This document shows, in pieces, positions 23,001 to 33,011 of a stretch of 64,000 nt of DNA. Made by a program: the position numbers and the translations under genes. Numbering within the stretch: the stretch's first letter is position 1; each line of letters begins with the position of its first letter. The stretch covers positions 53,678,101-53,742,100 of the forward strand of contig CM069872.1 of NCBI GenBank assembly GCA_036172665.1. Direction: 5' to 3'. Below the pieces are notes generated by a model. That model saw only the letters and a list, made by a program, of their open reading frames with translations, made no database searches and was not told where the DNA came from. Source of the DNA: Prosopocoilus inquinatus. Its lineage: Eukaryota > Arthropoda > Insecta > Coleoptera > Lucanidae.

Positions 23001-26000
23001 GCAAGAAGTGCACCGGCTCTTAACGGCGTTTCTTTTATGTGAACTTATGGGGCGCACGTAATTTTTACTGCACGCGAAAGATTTCTGAATAGAAAGTTAA
23101 CCGCTTTATTAAATTAATAAACTCGAGCGGTTATGTTTTTCCCGACGATATTAAACGAGTTACGGCGCTCTCTCTCAGTTGGATTTTATATCTAGCAGGC
23201 TTTGAAAATAGATTAGCGTCCGAGATTCGGCTTAAAGATCCAAACTTAAGTGAATCTTGAAACGTACCTCAGCGACGTGAAACTTGAAATGTACCTCAGC
23301 GAAGTGAATCTTTAAATGTACCTCAGGGAAGTGAATCTTGAAATATACCGACAGCATAAACTGTAATCCTATTTAAAAAATTCTTTCGGTTGTGAAAGCT
23401 TTATGGACTATCGCAAATGCCGATCATCTGAATGTCAAAATAAACTTGGCTAAACCTGACCTAACTTTATCAGCTGGCGGATGTTGCGTGTGGTTATAAA
23501 TACAATGACAGCGTTATCTGATTTTAATTTTGCACTCTCGGAATTTCATTTTTCGTTTTTGAAATCTTGTCGTTTAGGTATATTTTCTTTAACTCTACAT
23601 ACAGGGTGTTCAAGGAAAGCCGCGCCAGCAGCTAACTTCCTCATTTGAATATTTACGAAGTAACTTTTAATTCAGAAAAGTTTCAGGACCTTTCCTCCTC
23701 GATTTTATGGTACCTTCGGGAAAACAAATGATCAACGGGTTTTCGAGATTTTCAATTGTTTTCAACTTCTCTTTTTTAATAGAACGTTAGGTTTCTTATT
23801 AACGCATCGCATTCAGGATGTCAAATATTGTTATTTTAAATGCAATTTAACCTCTTACAACTGCCCTCAACCTAACCAAGAATATTTAATATCAGACATC
23901 TCTCTCATTCTTTCAATTTCTTTTTCACTGAGCGTTTATTTATTTTTTTCTTAATTAATTAATTAATTAATAACGTCTATTGGCCGCCACTTTTTTTTTA
24001 ACAAAACAAATTCAAGGAGGCGTGGCTTATTCTACTAGATTATAGAAAATTACCAACTACATTTAAGCCAATGCGAAAATCTTAAATCTTATTTAATATA
24101 TTATTTCCTAGCGGTTTAGAAAATTAGAAATCATATTCTCACACAGTCCACAATAAATGACTTATTAGTTCGTTTTAATCTATTAACACCTAATAGGCGC
24201 TAAACGTTCGTAAACAACAACGGTACTCTGGCAATTAGAAATTCGTTCTTGGACCACAGCTGTTCGGGGGGGTCCGGCTCTGAAAATCGCGCCTTAATTA
24301 ATTAAGGTTCGAGTTCTCACCGGACGAATCTTGGCCGGTTTCACACACCGCGGCGCGGAAATAAAACCTGTCCGTTACAGTTAGCAGTGCGCGTCATCTC
24401 GCGAGCTTCGTTAATCACCGTCTTGATTACGCTGGATGGATTTTTGCCTATTATTAAATTACACGTTCGCATATTAGTTCATATTCGGCGATGATGATTG
24501 ATATTCGTGAGGCGCTCTTGCCGAAACTGGGGCAACGGTAGCTCTACAGGCGTGTGATTGATGCGTGTTTGATTTGTTAACGATCGTTATTTATTAAGCG
24601 ATAACGACGATAGGATAAGCAAAAAAAAATCAGTTCACAAGTAGGAACGCGTGTCACTTGTCAAAACCGAACAGCGCTGGGGCGCGGTGCCGCGCCGCAT
24701 CAATTTACTGACTCTGTTTTATACAACGTATTGTCCATGGTAGGCAGCCTATAAGAGACAAAATGCGCTGCTTAATGTGAACTGGGATTAAATCGCTTTT
24801 ACACTAAAAAAAGAGAAGAGAAATTTGATTTTTTTCGGTGAAGGTTCATTTTGCATACCGCGCAATATTATTAATTAGGACCTTTAGCAACAATATCTTA
24901 TGGCGGACACTGGCGCGAAATTAATTTGCCACAGTTCAACATTTGATTGCAGAAATATAGCGTGGGAATTGTGCGTCGATTTCCCGCTCGTGAAGGTCGC
25001 TCCGCTTACGGGGAAATGTCTGCTCGGTTGAAATAAACAAAAAAAAAACACTCTCGATGCAAAAAGAACAAAAAAAATATCCCAAAGCCTGTTAATTTTC
25101 TTTTTAATTGAAGCAAATAAAGTCCCTGGATCTATCAAAGTAACGTGAACTTGCCGCCATATTAATTCCATGTCTCGCGCCAACTTCAAAACATTGATGA
25201 CAGCTGAAAGTTTTTTTGCAGTTTGATTCCTTTTTGATAGATCCTTTTCTAACTCACGGCTTTTACCAATTGTTCTCTCTCTAACTCATTGTCCTTACCA
25301 AATTACGTTACTTTGATAGATCTGGAGACTTTAGAATCAGATTGAGTAAGGTGCCCCCCTAGATTCGATTGAGTTAAGTCATCTGTTCAGGTCACATGTC
25401 ATATACGGCCAATCCAAAGAGCATTAAAAATATTTTTGGGAAAAATGAAAAGCGTGTGTCAAGTGGCGCTTTCAAAATCAAAACTAGTGTCAAAATTACG
25501 GTCGTCTTGAAATTTTTGGTTACGAGTAATGTCAATTCGCTTTGAAATTTATGTTGTCAAAATAAGCGTCGATAGGCGAAAACTTGTCAATTTTTCTCTT
25601 CTTTAATAAACCTCTTAATCTCTTATGAAGTCACTGTATATTTGATTCTTTCAAACCGACAAAGAGCAATTTCAGTGGCAGCGTTATTTAATTTTTATTT
25701 TATATCTGTCAACGTACACTTTGACATTTACACATTGCTACAAGTTCAAGAAAACGAAATTCTCCACAACTGACATAAAGATCACCAGAGGAATCTGGTA
25801 GTCGGCTGTTTAACAAATGCAAGAGACAAGAAAAGCGATCAACCAATTTGAATGTAGGAACTTTTGTTTTCAGTTTTGACAGGAATAAATAAATCGAACA
25901 CCTTCATTTGTTTTCTTTTCTTTTTCTTCTCCTTTATCTGTTTATTAATGTGATTTAATGTAACTTTGATGTGAATTTTCATTAAAACTCGTTATTTCAC

Positions 26001-26934
26001 ATCAAAATCACACAATAATGAACAGATAAAGCAGTAATAGAAAAACAAATGAAGGCGATAGACTGCTGTCAAAACTGAAAACAAAAGTTCCTTCACGCAA
26101 ATCGTCTGAACGTTTTGACTATCGCTTGCATTTATTTAAACAACCGATCGTCTTTTGTTTAGAGTTTCTAATTTTATTTTGTAATCTTAACCAGTATGCT
26201 CACAGTCGCAAGCGAAAACTAGCAGACTATTACAGTTTTCTGAAATTTTTCTTTCTCCAAAACGGTACCGATTAAATTACGCCGAAGTCGACTGACTGTC
26301 TGTGGACGTGCAACCGCTAGCTCAACTGCTGAGTCTGTTGAACGCACCGCACAACTAAAATAACATGTGACAAACCTGTCAAAGCCGTTACGAAAAACTA
26401 AAACGTCGTTCTAAAAATTAGTTTGAGAATTAAAATGCGGCAGTCTTTCAATAAACGTGTGCGTCTGCCAGTTTGACTAATTTCCAAATTAAAAATGTTA
26501 TTTTGTTTGCTTCGATAATCGGTGATTTGAACGGAAGTTATAAAAACAAACGAACAACGAACAGGTTTTGCGTCACATCTGAGGGGGGCCGAGCAAACCG
26601 TTTCTGAAACCCCTCACTCAATACAGGGGTGGCGTTTGTAAACTACGTGTTGAGGTCGAACAAGAACTTCGTCTGGGAAACGTTGAAAAGTAATGAAAAT
26701 TAAGCCGTCGCATTCCTTCTGAATTCGCACGGACTTAAACAAGTGTTCGACGGTGAACAACATACAAGCTCGGCGCATAAAGAGACTTCCCAGATGATCC
26801 GAGCGCGGTGGTATTTACGTTTGAAATAAACCTAAGGAATGCCCACCTGTTGCCGTGTGAACCACACAGAGAAGTACGAGCGTTAAAAGTGCGGTAATCC
26901 AAAAATAATCCTTTCTCGTGTCTGCAATCCACAT
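20050..26934 (-). CDS. N: 5' end of a Notch-like receptor gene (two exons, partial)
   Basis: Two exons on the - strand. Exon 1 (26934-26847, 88 nt, ends phase 1 at donor GTGGGC) codes 29 residues: a basic start (DTRKD at 5-9) then a hydrophobic core (FWITALLTLVLLCVV at 11-25), a classic signal peptide. Exon 2 (20128-20050, 79 nt, acceptor TTTCAG, donor GTAAGC, ends phase 2) joins in frame and codes the first half of an EGF repeat, with CSPSPCKNGGTC and a fourth Cys at GDSFC. Signal peptide followed at once by EGF repeat 1, with phases 1 and 2 and a break between Cys4 and Cys5, is the exon layout I know for NOTCH. Later EGF repeats should lie beyond the left edge. The intron is 6.7 kb. Other EGF proteins with a signal peptide (crumbs, eyes shut) remain possible. 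The exons themselves are well supported; the gene name is less certain. An overlapping upstream ATG lies 8 nt before the start, in another frame. Confidence 0.65.
20456..20598. mobile_element. ~140-bp foldback (arms ~64 bp)
   Basis: AACAGTACTTGGTAATAGAA, AAACAGTTTTTGACAGCT and GCTGTTGTTTTAAA on the left are mirrored by TTTAAAACAGCAGC, AGCTGTCAAAAAATG and TTCTATCACCAATTACTGTT on the right, with almost no loop. Confidence 0.7.
22073..22178. mobile_element. ~105-bp foldback, ends GTCAACTGTCAAAC
   Basis: GTCAACTGTCAAACCAATTTATAAA is mirrored by TTATAAATATTCGTTTGTTTGACAGTTGAC. An inner stem CGGAGATT / AATCTCCG sits in the centre. No coding capacity. Confidence 0.6.
23247..23350 (-). repeat. Decayed 9-codon RG-rich coding repeat (copy 2)
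   Basis: About four 27-bp units (GTGAATCTTGAAACGTACCT and CAGCGA); on the - strand the frame reads R-x-G-T-F-Q-D-S-x with TGA where Arg would stand. Same family as 103-180 and 61345-61410. Confidence 0.55.
25115..25345. mobile_element. Foldback with ends of the GATAGATCTRGGGACTTTA family
   Basis: CCCTGGATCTATCAAAGTAACGT (25123) and ACGTTACTTTGATAGATCTGG (25305) face each other about 165 bp apart. A copy of the same end lies at 16793-16843. Confidence 0.55.
25803..26146. mobile_element. ~345-bp long-inverted-repeat MITE
   Basis: Left arm from CGGCTGTTTAACAAATGCAAG through GGAACTTTTGTTTTCAGTTTTGACAG, CTTCATTTGTTTTC, TTTATCTGTT and ATGTGAA. All are mirrored to CAACCG at 26146. Arms of about 170 bp leave a loop of only about 20-25 bases at 25980-26003. 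No coding capacity. Confidence 0.75.
26205..26275 (+). repeat. Single end of the TTACAGTTTCCTGTAA MITE family
   Basis: CGCAAGCGAAAACTAGCAGAC then ATTACAGTTTTCTGAAATTTTTCTTTCTCC. No matching inverted end is found nearby, so it is a truncated copy. Confidence 0.5.
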
Positions 26935-27270
26935 TTTAACATAACTTCCCTCATGGGGCACACATATCACTCTTTAGTACACTGAGCACTGCAGAATTCC
27001 CGACCGGCACTAGGTACAACACATTTTCCGTTTAATGTGGTGGTCGTTTTCCTCCAGATTATCAACAGAAAAAAAATCACACCAAAAACGTACGTTACCT
27101 CGCGAGCACGTACACGAACGACCACGGCACACTCTCGTCTGCACGAGAGGGGCTTTGTTTGCGACGCGCAAAGATGGCAGCCAAGTGGTCGCGGTGTTCC
27201 TACGCGGGCCTTTCCTCCTTCCGACAAGACTTTTTACGCTTTTCGTCTATGAACCGCGCCCTTAGGATTC
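26935..27270 (-). promoter_or_regulatory. Probable 5' UTR / promoter-proximal region of the Notch-like gene
   Basis: GC content rises here and no ORF is convincing. On the - strand a possible acceptor (TTCTGCAG, about 26992) and donor (GAGGTAACG, about 27098) would bound a 5' UTR intron of about 105 nt. Another donor-like GAAAGGTAAGTGG lies near 28155. Transcript data would be needed to place the start site. Confidence 0.3.
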
Positions 27271-28323
27271 GCAGTTTTCCATCAACAGCCGTTGCGAAAT
27301 CACCACGATGAAATTCAAACACCAACAACGTCTTTTTCCTCGAGTTAAATCCGTGAGAAAATTCCAGGCACTACTTTTTGTATCTCGAGATACAAGAATG
27401 TATCCCGCGGCCGATCCGCATCCGACGACCAATCGGAAAGCCAGCTGGCCAATCGGTTTCCGAATTTGTTTTTAACGAATAAATGGCATCATTTTTATGT
27501 TATTTCGGCATAAACAATTAAATCAATTAATTAAAACCGATGTTAAAATATTATAAAAACAGTTGCTCTTACTATTTTAATAGGAATTTGACGCGCACGT
27601 GAAGTTGCATACCTTCAGGCGTTCCGCGGTAATGTTAACGCTCGGCGAGAAGCGAAGCCTGCCGAATTTAAATCAAGAACCGAATAACTTCTTTTAAAGA
27701 GTCCGTGGTTTAATTAATTCACAGAGACAGCATTCACGATTTATAAACTGCACGTAAAAATTAAAAACGAAGTGGAATCAGTTTTGCCAATCGACTGAGC
27801 GTACGTCTCGGAAGATGGTTGCAGAAAAATTAGGTAGATGTCTCTGACGTTCGGTGGGTTTTTAGTGAATTTTATTAAAAAAAAAATGTTGAAATGAAAT
27901 GAATACTTATTCATGCAAAAGTCACAAACGGAAAATAAACCAAGCTCAAGAAAAAGAAACCTCTAAATACTTGATGAGAGAAAAAAATGATCAATTCTTA
28001 CATGAAATTTAGACGGCATATTTTATATAGCTTGCTAGCTGCAAATAAATCAGTGCATTTCTCGAACCCGTGTAACATAAAGCTAAATTAAACAACGTAT
28101 CTTATTTCTGTTTACCCTTCAACAATTCCATGCAAAAAAAAATTTCCACTTACCTTTCGATCCTAGGCTAGTTATACCACCGCTACTGGCTTATCCATTG
28201 AAAACTCACGCAAACACGTAAAACACTCTTTTAAAAGCACATTTCCTTGTATAAATAATAATAAAATTGCGTAAAACGAACTTATTTATAGTTATTTCCC
28301 GCTCGCGAGATTCAAGCCACTGC

Positions 28324-28334
28324 AGCGCCATCTG
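28324..28334 (+). promoter_or_regulatory. AGCGCCATCTG motif upstream of ODAD3
   Basis: One of the recurrent GCGCCATCT(A/G) sites, about 290 bp before the ODAD3 start codon and about 1.4 kb before that of the divergent Notch-like gene. Confidence 0.3.
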
Positions 28335-28519
28335 CGATGTCGTTGCCACTGCGACCGCGGACTACTGGAACGGCGCGTTTTTTAAACTGCATGCTACTTT
28401 TGCTCTTCAAGATCGATTTAACGTTTCAAAGCGAAAAAGTCCCGCAAATTAACTTTAACACACATAAATGAATTCCCCCTCGTTTTTTTTAGTGACTTTT
28501 TCGTGCTGGAAACTGCATC

Positions 28520-28537
28520 GGCCGTCATGGTTACGCC
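28520..28537 (+). promoter_or_regulatory. Possible X-box (RFX site) upstream of ODAD3
   Basis: GCCGTC-AT-GGTTAC fits the RFX X-box pattern RYYNYY-N(1-3)-RRNRAC except one position, about 90 bp before the start codon. RFX factors drive cilium genes, which fits the downstream gene; one mismatch makes this weak. Confidence 0.25.
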
Positions 28538-28619
28538 GCCGCGGATTGATCGATAAATACCATCAGAACAATAATGGGCAGTCTTCATCGTGAATTAATT
28601 TCTCGGTGAACCAGTTTCA

Positions 28620-31238
28620 ATGGCTACAGTCCAGGAATCCAGTAAACTAGTCGCAGTAAACAGGCAAATCCTCGAAATCAAAAAGAAAATCCAACTTTCG
28701 GGTAGGTAAGGCATTCGATGGGGCGCGCTTAAAAATTGAACACCGCGTGTCTTCCAGAGGGCCAGCGCAAAGCTCTTTTTGAGATATGCGAGGCGGAAAG
28801 GAAAGCGAACGCCGACGATATCCTGCGTTTGAAAAAGGAAATCGCAGAGCTGGTCATCAAGCTTAAGGAGAACAGGAGCGCGTCGGCGAAGAACCGCATC
28901 CAGCAGTATTCTCGTTTGGAAGACGTCGTCGGGCACGTGGGGGACAAGACTTGCTCGGAGGCGAAACAAATCCTGGACTTGCAGATCATCGACAAGTCGA
29001 AGCAACTTGATCTCCTGCGTTATCAAGCAAAGAAAGTATTATGTAAGTGCTCTGCAAACAAATTTAAATCTGCTTGCTTGCTTGCTTTTTTCTAGAAGCA
29101 GCAGCGCTTAACGCAACTGGCCAACGAGTACCAGAAGTTAACGTCGGGTTCCCTGGAGAAATTCAAGCATCAAAGAATAAATAAACCAATCAAGAAGGTG
29201 AGTGACTGTGAATTTACAAATGCGATATTATCTTTAGTTATTTCTTCTTGGCTAGACAATACGCGAGCTCCAGAACAGCATCCACGCCGTGCAAGTGCAG
29301 TGGAGGGAGGCCGAACACATCCGGATCCGGTACGGGGACATCAAGAGATCGTTGCAAGCAGACGCCGCCAAATTCGAGAGCAACATCCGAAGCAGCGAGG
29401 AGCAGCTTCAAGCTCAACGAATAGATATAGATCGCCTGCAACAAGTAATTATAACAATCCGATCCTCTTAACAGCGAAAATTAATTACTCTCTTGCGATT
29501 AGATAAACGCCGAAGCCAATCGCATCAGAGGATTCGCCAGGAACGTGCTGCTGCAGGAAGAACGGTCGGCTTTGAAGTCGGCGGCGACGCGCGATCGCCA
29601 GGCGACGGAAGGAAAGCGCCTCATCGCCGAGAGACGCCAGGAACTCGAGAAGTTGGAGAAGAAGATCTTCCAAGGAGGGAAAGCCGTGCCGCGTCCGGAC
29701 ACCGACGGTGAAGATTCGAACGCGCAGACGGCCGCCCCGACGCCCCCTCTTCAACCCATGGAATCGATCACGCGGACCTTCGAGATCCTCAAGGAAGCCA
29801 CAGGCATTATTAACAAGAATAAAACCGAATCAGCACATGCCATTTAAAATTTTTAAATTGAATGGCGTGCCTTGATTCCCACTCATCTGAAGTTGTCGCC
29901 ATGGAATGGCGGCACGATTATCGTTTTCTATTTTACCGACAGTTTCTTGTTTATATGCATACAGTTGAAGTTGTGCGTTTACGTTAATTACTTGTAATGA
30001 ATATCTTATCACAACTTCATAAGAAAAAATTAAAAATAAGAATGCTGAACTCATTAGCCGAGTTCGGCAATGCGCTCAATTTACTCTCTGAGGAGTAAAA
30101 GTGTGAGCGAGAGCGACTGCGTGTCTGTATGTAAGAGTGAATAAACCGAACAATTCAGAGGTGATTGATGAAAAAAGATCGCATTGCCGAACGCAGCTAG
30201 AGTGGATTCAAAACAAAAAATGGCGACGATGTTGCCAACATTTTTTTTCTTTTAAAGACAGTTATTTTTTACATGGGGTTTCGTATTAAATGCAACATAA
30301 TTTTTAGGCGGCACCAATTCCGATGAAGTACTAGAACGCTTCTGCTCGCAGAAAGAGACATTCGAGCGCCTGTGCCTCCTAAGAAAATCCGGCGAAGAAG
30401 ACAAGCGCCAGCTGGAAATCAAACAGGAAAACTTGACGGCGCATCTCGAGACGCTGAAGTACGCCGTGGTCAAAGACACCGATGAGTAAGTTTTTCTTCT
30501 TTTCTTTCTTGCGTGAAGTGCGAGTGAACGTCACCGACGCGCGTTGCAGAAGCGCCGAAGAAGTCGAGAAACTTCAGGAGGCGATCACCGAAGAGAAGCG
30601 ACGCAAAAACCTGCAAGTAAAAAGCGGAAGAGAGACGGCGGAGGCCCTGAAGCTCGTGCACGAGAGCGCTCAGGGGATTTGCCTTTACGTCAACCCGCTG
30701 CTTGAAGACGAGGGCGATCCCCTTCACGTCCTGGAGGTCCTCGAGAGCGAACTGCAGAAAATGATGAAAATAATCGAGGAATTCGAGGCAGAAAAAATCA
30801 AGGTAAGTGTGGATTTACATCGTACGTAAAAACGAAAACGGAAAGTTCCGTACTTACGGTTCCGCTTTTATGTGCAATGTGAATTTACAAGTCTTGTGAA
30901 AGTTACCAACTCGGAGGAATTTAAAAGTTTATTGGACAGGTGGAGCAGCTGGAATTGCAGGAAGAAAAATGGCTGCCGACGCCTTACAGCGGCCTCATAC
31001 GACGCACTCCTTTACCTCAACAAGGGACTACGGCGACGCCTGCGCCACCTCCAGGTCGCGCTTTTCTCAAAACAATAACAAATTCTAGACCGTTCAAGTT
31101 AATGAATGCATTGCAGGTTCCGACGAAGACGAGGAAGTCCCATCCAGAGGATACATGAAGCGCCAGGCACAGTTGGTGGTCGATGCGAAATCACGCAGGA
31201 AAAGCATGCGTTTTCAAATGAAAAAGTAGGTTGGTAGA
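28620..31238 (+). CDS. ODAD3: Outer dynein arm docking complex subunit 3 (CCDC151)
   Basis: Nine exons: 28620-28701, 28758-29035, 29096-29197, 29256-29444, 29503-29803, 30308-30485, 30550-30802, 30940-31054, 31117-31238 (1620 nt, 539 aa; human about 595). Phases agree at every joint. Nearly all of it is charged coiled coil. Recognition rests on the region around residues 305-345 (ATG..RFxxQxxTFxxLxxL..LExLKY), which aligns with the same block in vertebrate CCDC151, and on the short N-terminal IxxLKKKIQLxEGxRKA-type start. In animals the protein helps anchor outer dynein arms to ciliary doublet microtubules, so in an insect it should act in sperm flagella and/or mechanosensory cilia. Oddities: the exon 5 end has no GT; the best reading is a GC-AG intron (29804-30307), and intron retention would give a stop at 29848. 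The donor after exon 2 (GTATTA) is weak, but the stronger GTAAGT nearby would create a stop. The frame near the C-terminus must be read through AGGAAAAAG. Confidence 0.88.
30061..30192. repeat. Possible ~130-bp MITE in an ODAD3 intron
   Basis: AGTTCGGCAATGCG at 30061 is mirrored by CGCATTGCCGAAC at 30180-30192. It sits inside the only non-GT intron of the gene. Arms are short and no target duplication is clear. Confidence 0.35.
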
Positions 31239-31337
31239 GTGAGTTGGCGACGCTCGCTGACGAACAGTGCGGCGGCGGGAAATTCGAACTCGCCCCCCTT
31301 TTTTTTTATACAAGTTGCTTTATTTAACTTAACGGAC

Positions 31338-31343
31338 AATAAA
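31338..31343 (+). terminator. ODAD3 poly(A) signal AATAAA
   Basis: First canonical hexamer after the stop, 100 nt downstream (GGACAATAAAAATAC). Confidence 0.55.
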
Positions 31344-33011
31344 AATACAAATTTAGTACTGCATTTTTGAAATACATTTCAAAAAAAAAGAAAGAAAGAA
31401 AAACAGTCCTTAAAATTTATAAAAGTCGTTCGTGCCTAACTCAATATATACAACAGAATATTCTACATACAATGTTTCTTGAAAAGGACCGAAAGATATT
31501 ACATCGTAATTATAATGCAACTAGCTAGTAGTAGTACATCATGATGTAAGTATCTACACCCAGGACTTCAGTCTCATTTAACTACTTAAAACATAAATAA
31601 TAAAAATGAAATTTTTATACAGAGGGCAACTACAAAATTGTAAAAAGGTTATTTACTTACGAATATATACAATTGGTCAATAATAATTGTAGTAATAAAA
31701 TTAGCTAACGGTCCCTAACCGTCCCCCCTTTTAGAAGGTGGTGAAAAGGGAAACTCATTTTTTTAAATCAAAGTCGAACTGAAACGAAACAGGGTAAATA
31801 TATCACATACTTTATTTTATTTTTCTTCTTCTTTAACTTGTGTACGAATCAAGAGAGTCAGATTCGAGCCGTTTTTATTTATTTAGACTTGCGTGAGACG
31901 ATTGATTTAAATAAAATAAATTAATCATTAATTGAATTGATGAAGCAATTGATTTGCACTAGTTTAATAATTATATAACGTCCTCAATCTTCGCTATGTA
32001 TACAAGAGTCTAGTAATCGTAAACTCAATATAAATGGCAGTGTTTACACTCATTATTTGGCAGTACCATGAATTGCAAATATTTTCTTCTTCATAAAATG
32101 TCGTTATCATCATCATCTTTACCATCGTTCAAACAGACACACACGCAACCTCCCTCCCCCTCAATAAATTTTCTCTAATAACTTCTTGAAGCTCGATGTA
32201 TATAAAAATAAAAAATTTCTCCTCCAAATTAGAAGAATAATTACTTTATCTAACAGCAACTAACGCCCCAACCTCATCGCTAATAACAAATATTTTCTTC
32301 CCCATCGTCCTCCCCCCCTCAAAAAAGAAAAGAAATTATAAGGAAAAAGCAGAAATATCAAAAAATTCACATCACTACATCGAATTATTTTCAAACATGT
32401 AACTAACTCCTCGTTTCAGCGATCATTTAAACCGTGGCAATAAATACAATTATTTATACATCAAATCACAATTCTAGAATTCCACAGCAATAAAGACAAG
32501 TTGTAACAGAAATGATAGTACTGCATAAAACAGATTTTTAAAAATAGTTGTCGCCTGATTTCCAAAATTATTTCTTTACTGAGCTAAGAATAAAAAAAAA
32601 TTCTGTTGGCACTGCATTCTCACAATACCCCCCCCCCCCCCCCCCCCGAACAATACCCTGATGCAGAACTATCATAACTTGCTGCCACACAATCAATCTC
32701 TTAAAATTAATAACATTTTTCTTTTTCGGCTTTTCCAAGATATTTTCTAAACTGAAAGCGGCAGATGATGTTCTGTGAATCACGTCTCCACCAGTTTATG
32801 AGATGCCCCCTTTTTTTTAAAGAAAAAAAAATCGGGTGCGACCCTGTACGATCAACCAACGTCAAGTGATGCGTAATGTATATTATCATCGATATTTCAT
32901 TGTAAAAATACTGACTGCCGACGGACGAGCACTTAATTAAACCATTTTGAAAGAACACATTAAGCACCACATGAATACAACGCTTAACCAAATAAGGCAG
33001 GACTCCGAGAA
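31344..33011. other. Convergent 3' region; includes probable Pcl 3' UTR
   Basis: AT-rich, with no gene seen. It should contain the 3' UTR of the - strand Pcl gene; several AATAAA words exist on that strand (for example near 31320 and 31810) and I cannot choose. A run of 20 C (G in the Pcl transcript) lies at 32628-32647. Confidence 0.5.
32628..32647. repeat. Poly(C)20 homopolymer
   Basis: Twenty consecutive C, rare in this AT-rich setting where homopolymers are mostly A/T. It would be G20 in a Pcl 3' UTR. Could be length-variable or an assembly artefact. Confidence 0.8.

Larger units (their letters stand above)
20129..26846. other. Intron 1 of the Notch-like gene, non-coding
   Basis: No coding exon is seen between the two exons. 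It holds foldback elements (20456-20598, 22073-22178, 25115-25345, 25803-26146), an inverted RG-repeat relic (23250-23350), a GC-rich island at 21600-21760 with TGACGTCA (21673) and CAGCTG, and one CGTGGGAA (24960-24967) of the type bound by Su(H). Enhancer roles are inference. Confidence 0.5.

Noticed and set aside
22676..23057. 115-codon (+) and 81-codon (-) frames in a GC-richer block
   Set aside because: No splice-compatible context or recognisable motif; more likely a regulatory island in Notch-like intron 1.
23595..23615. ACAGGGTGTTC as an element end
   Set aside because: Similar CAGGGTG/CATCCTGTA words occur at several places, but I could not pair any two into an element.
24959..24968. 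CGTGGGAA as a Su(H) site for Notch autoregulation
   Set aside because: A single 8-mer in 6.7 kb is not above chance.
26735..26932. 65-codon frame on the - strand starting beside the Notch-like ATG
   Set aside because: A different frame of the signal-peptide exon; lacks a hydrophobic core and ignores the donor at 26846.
29041..29048. Strong donor GTAAGT after ODAD3 exon 2
   Set aside because: Using it makes TAA at the joint with exon 3; the weaker GTATTA six bases earlier keeps the frame and coiled coil.
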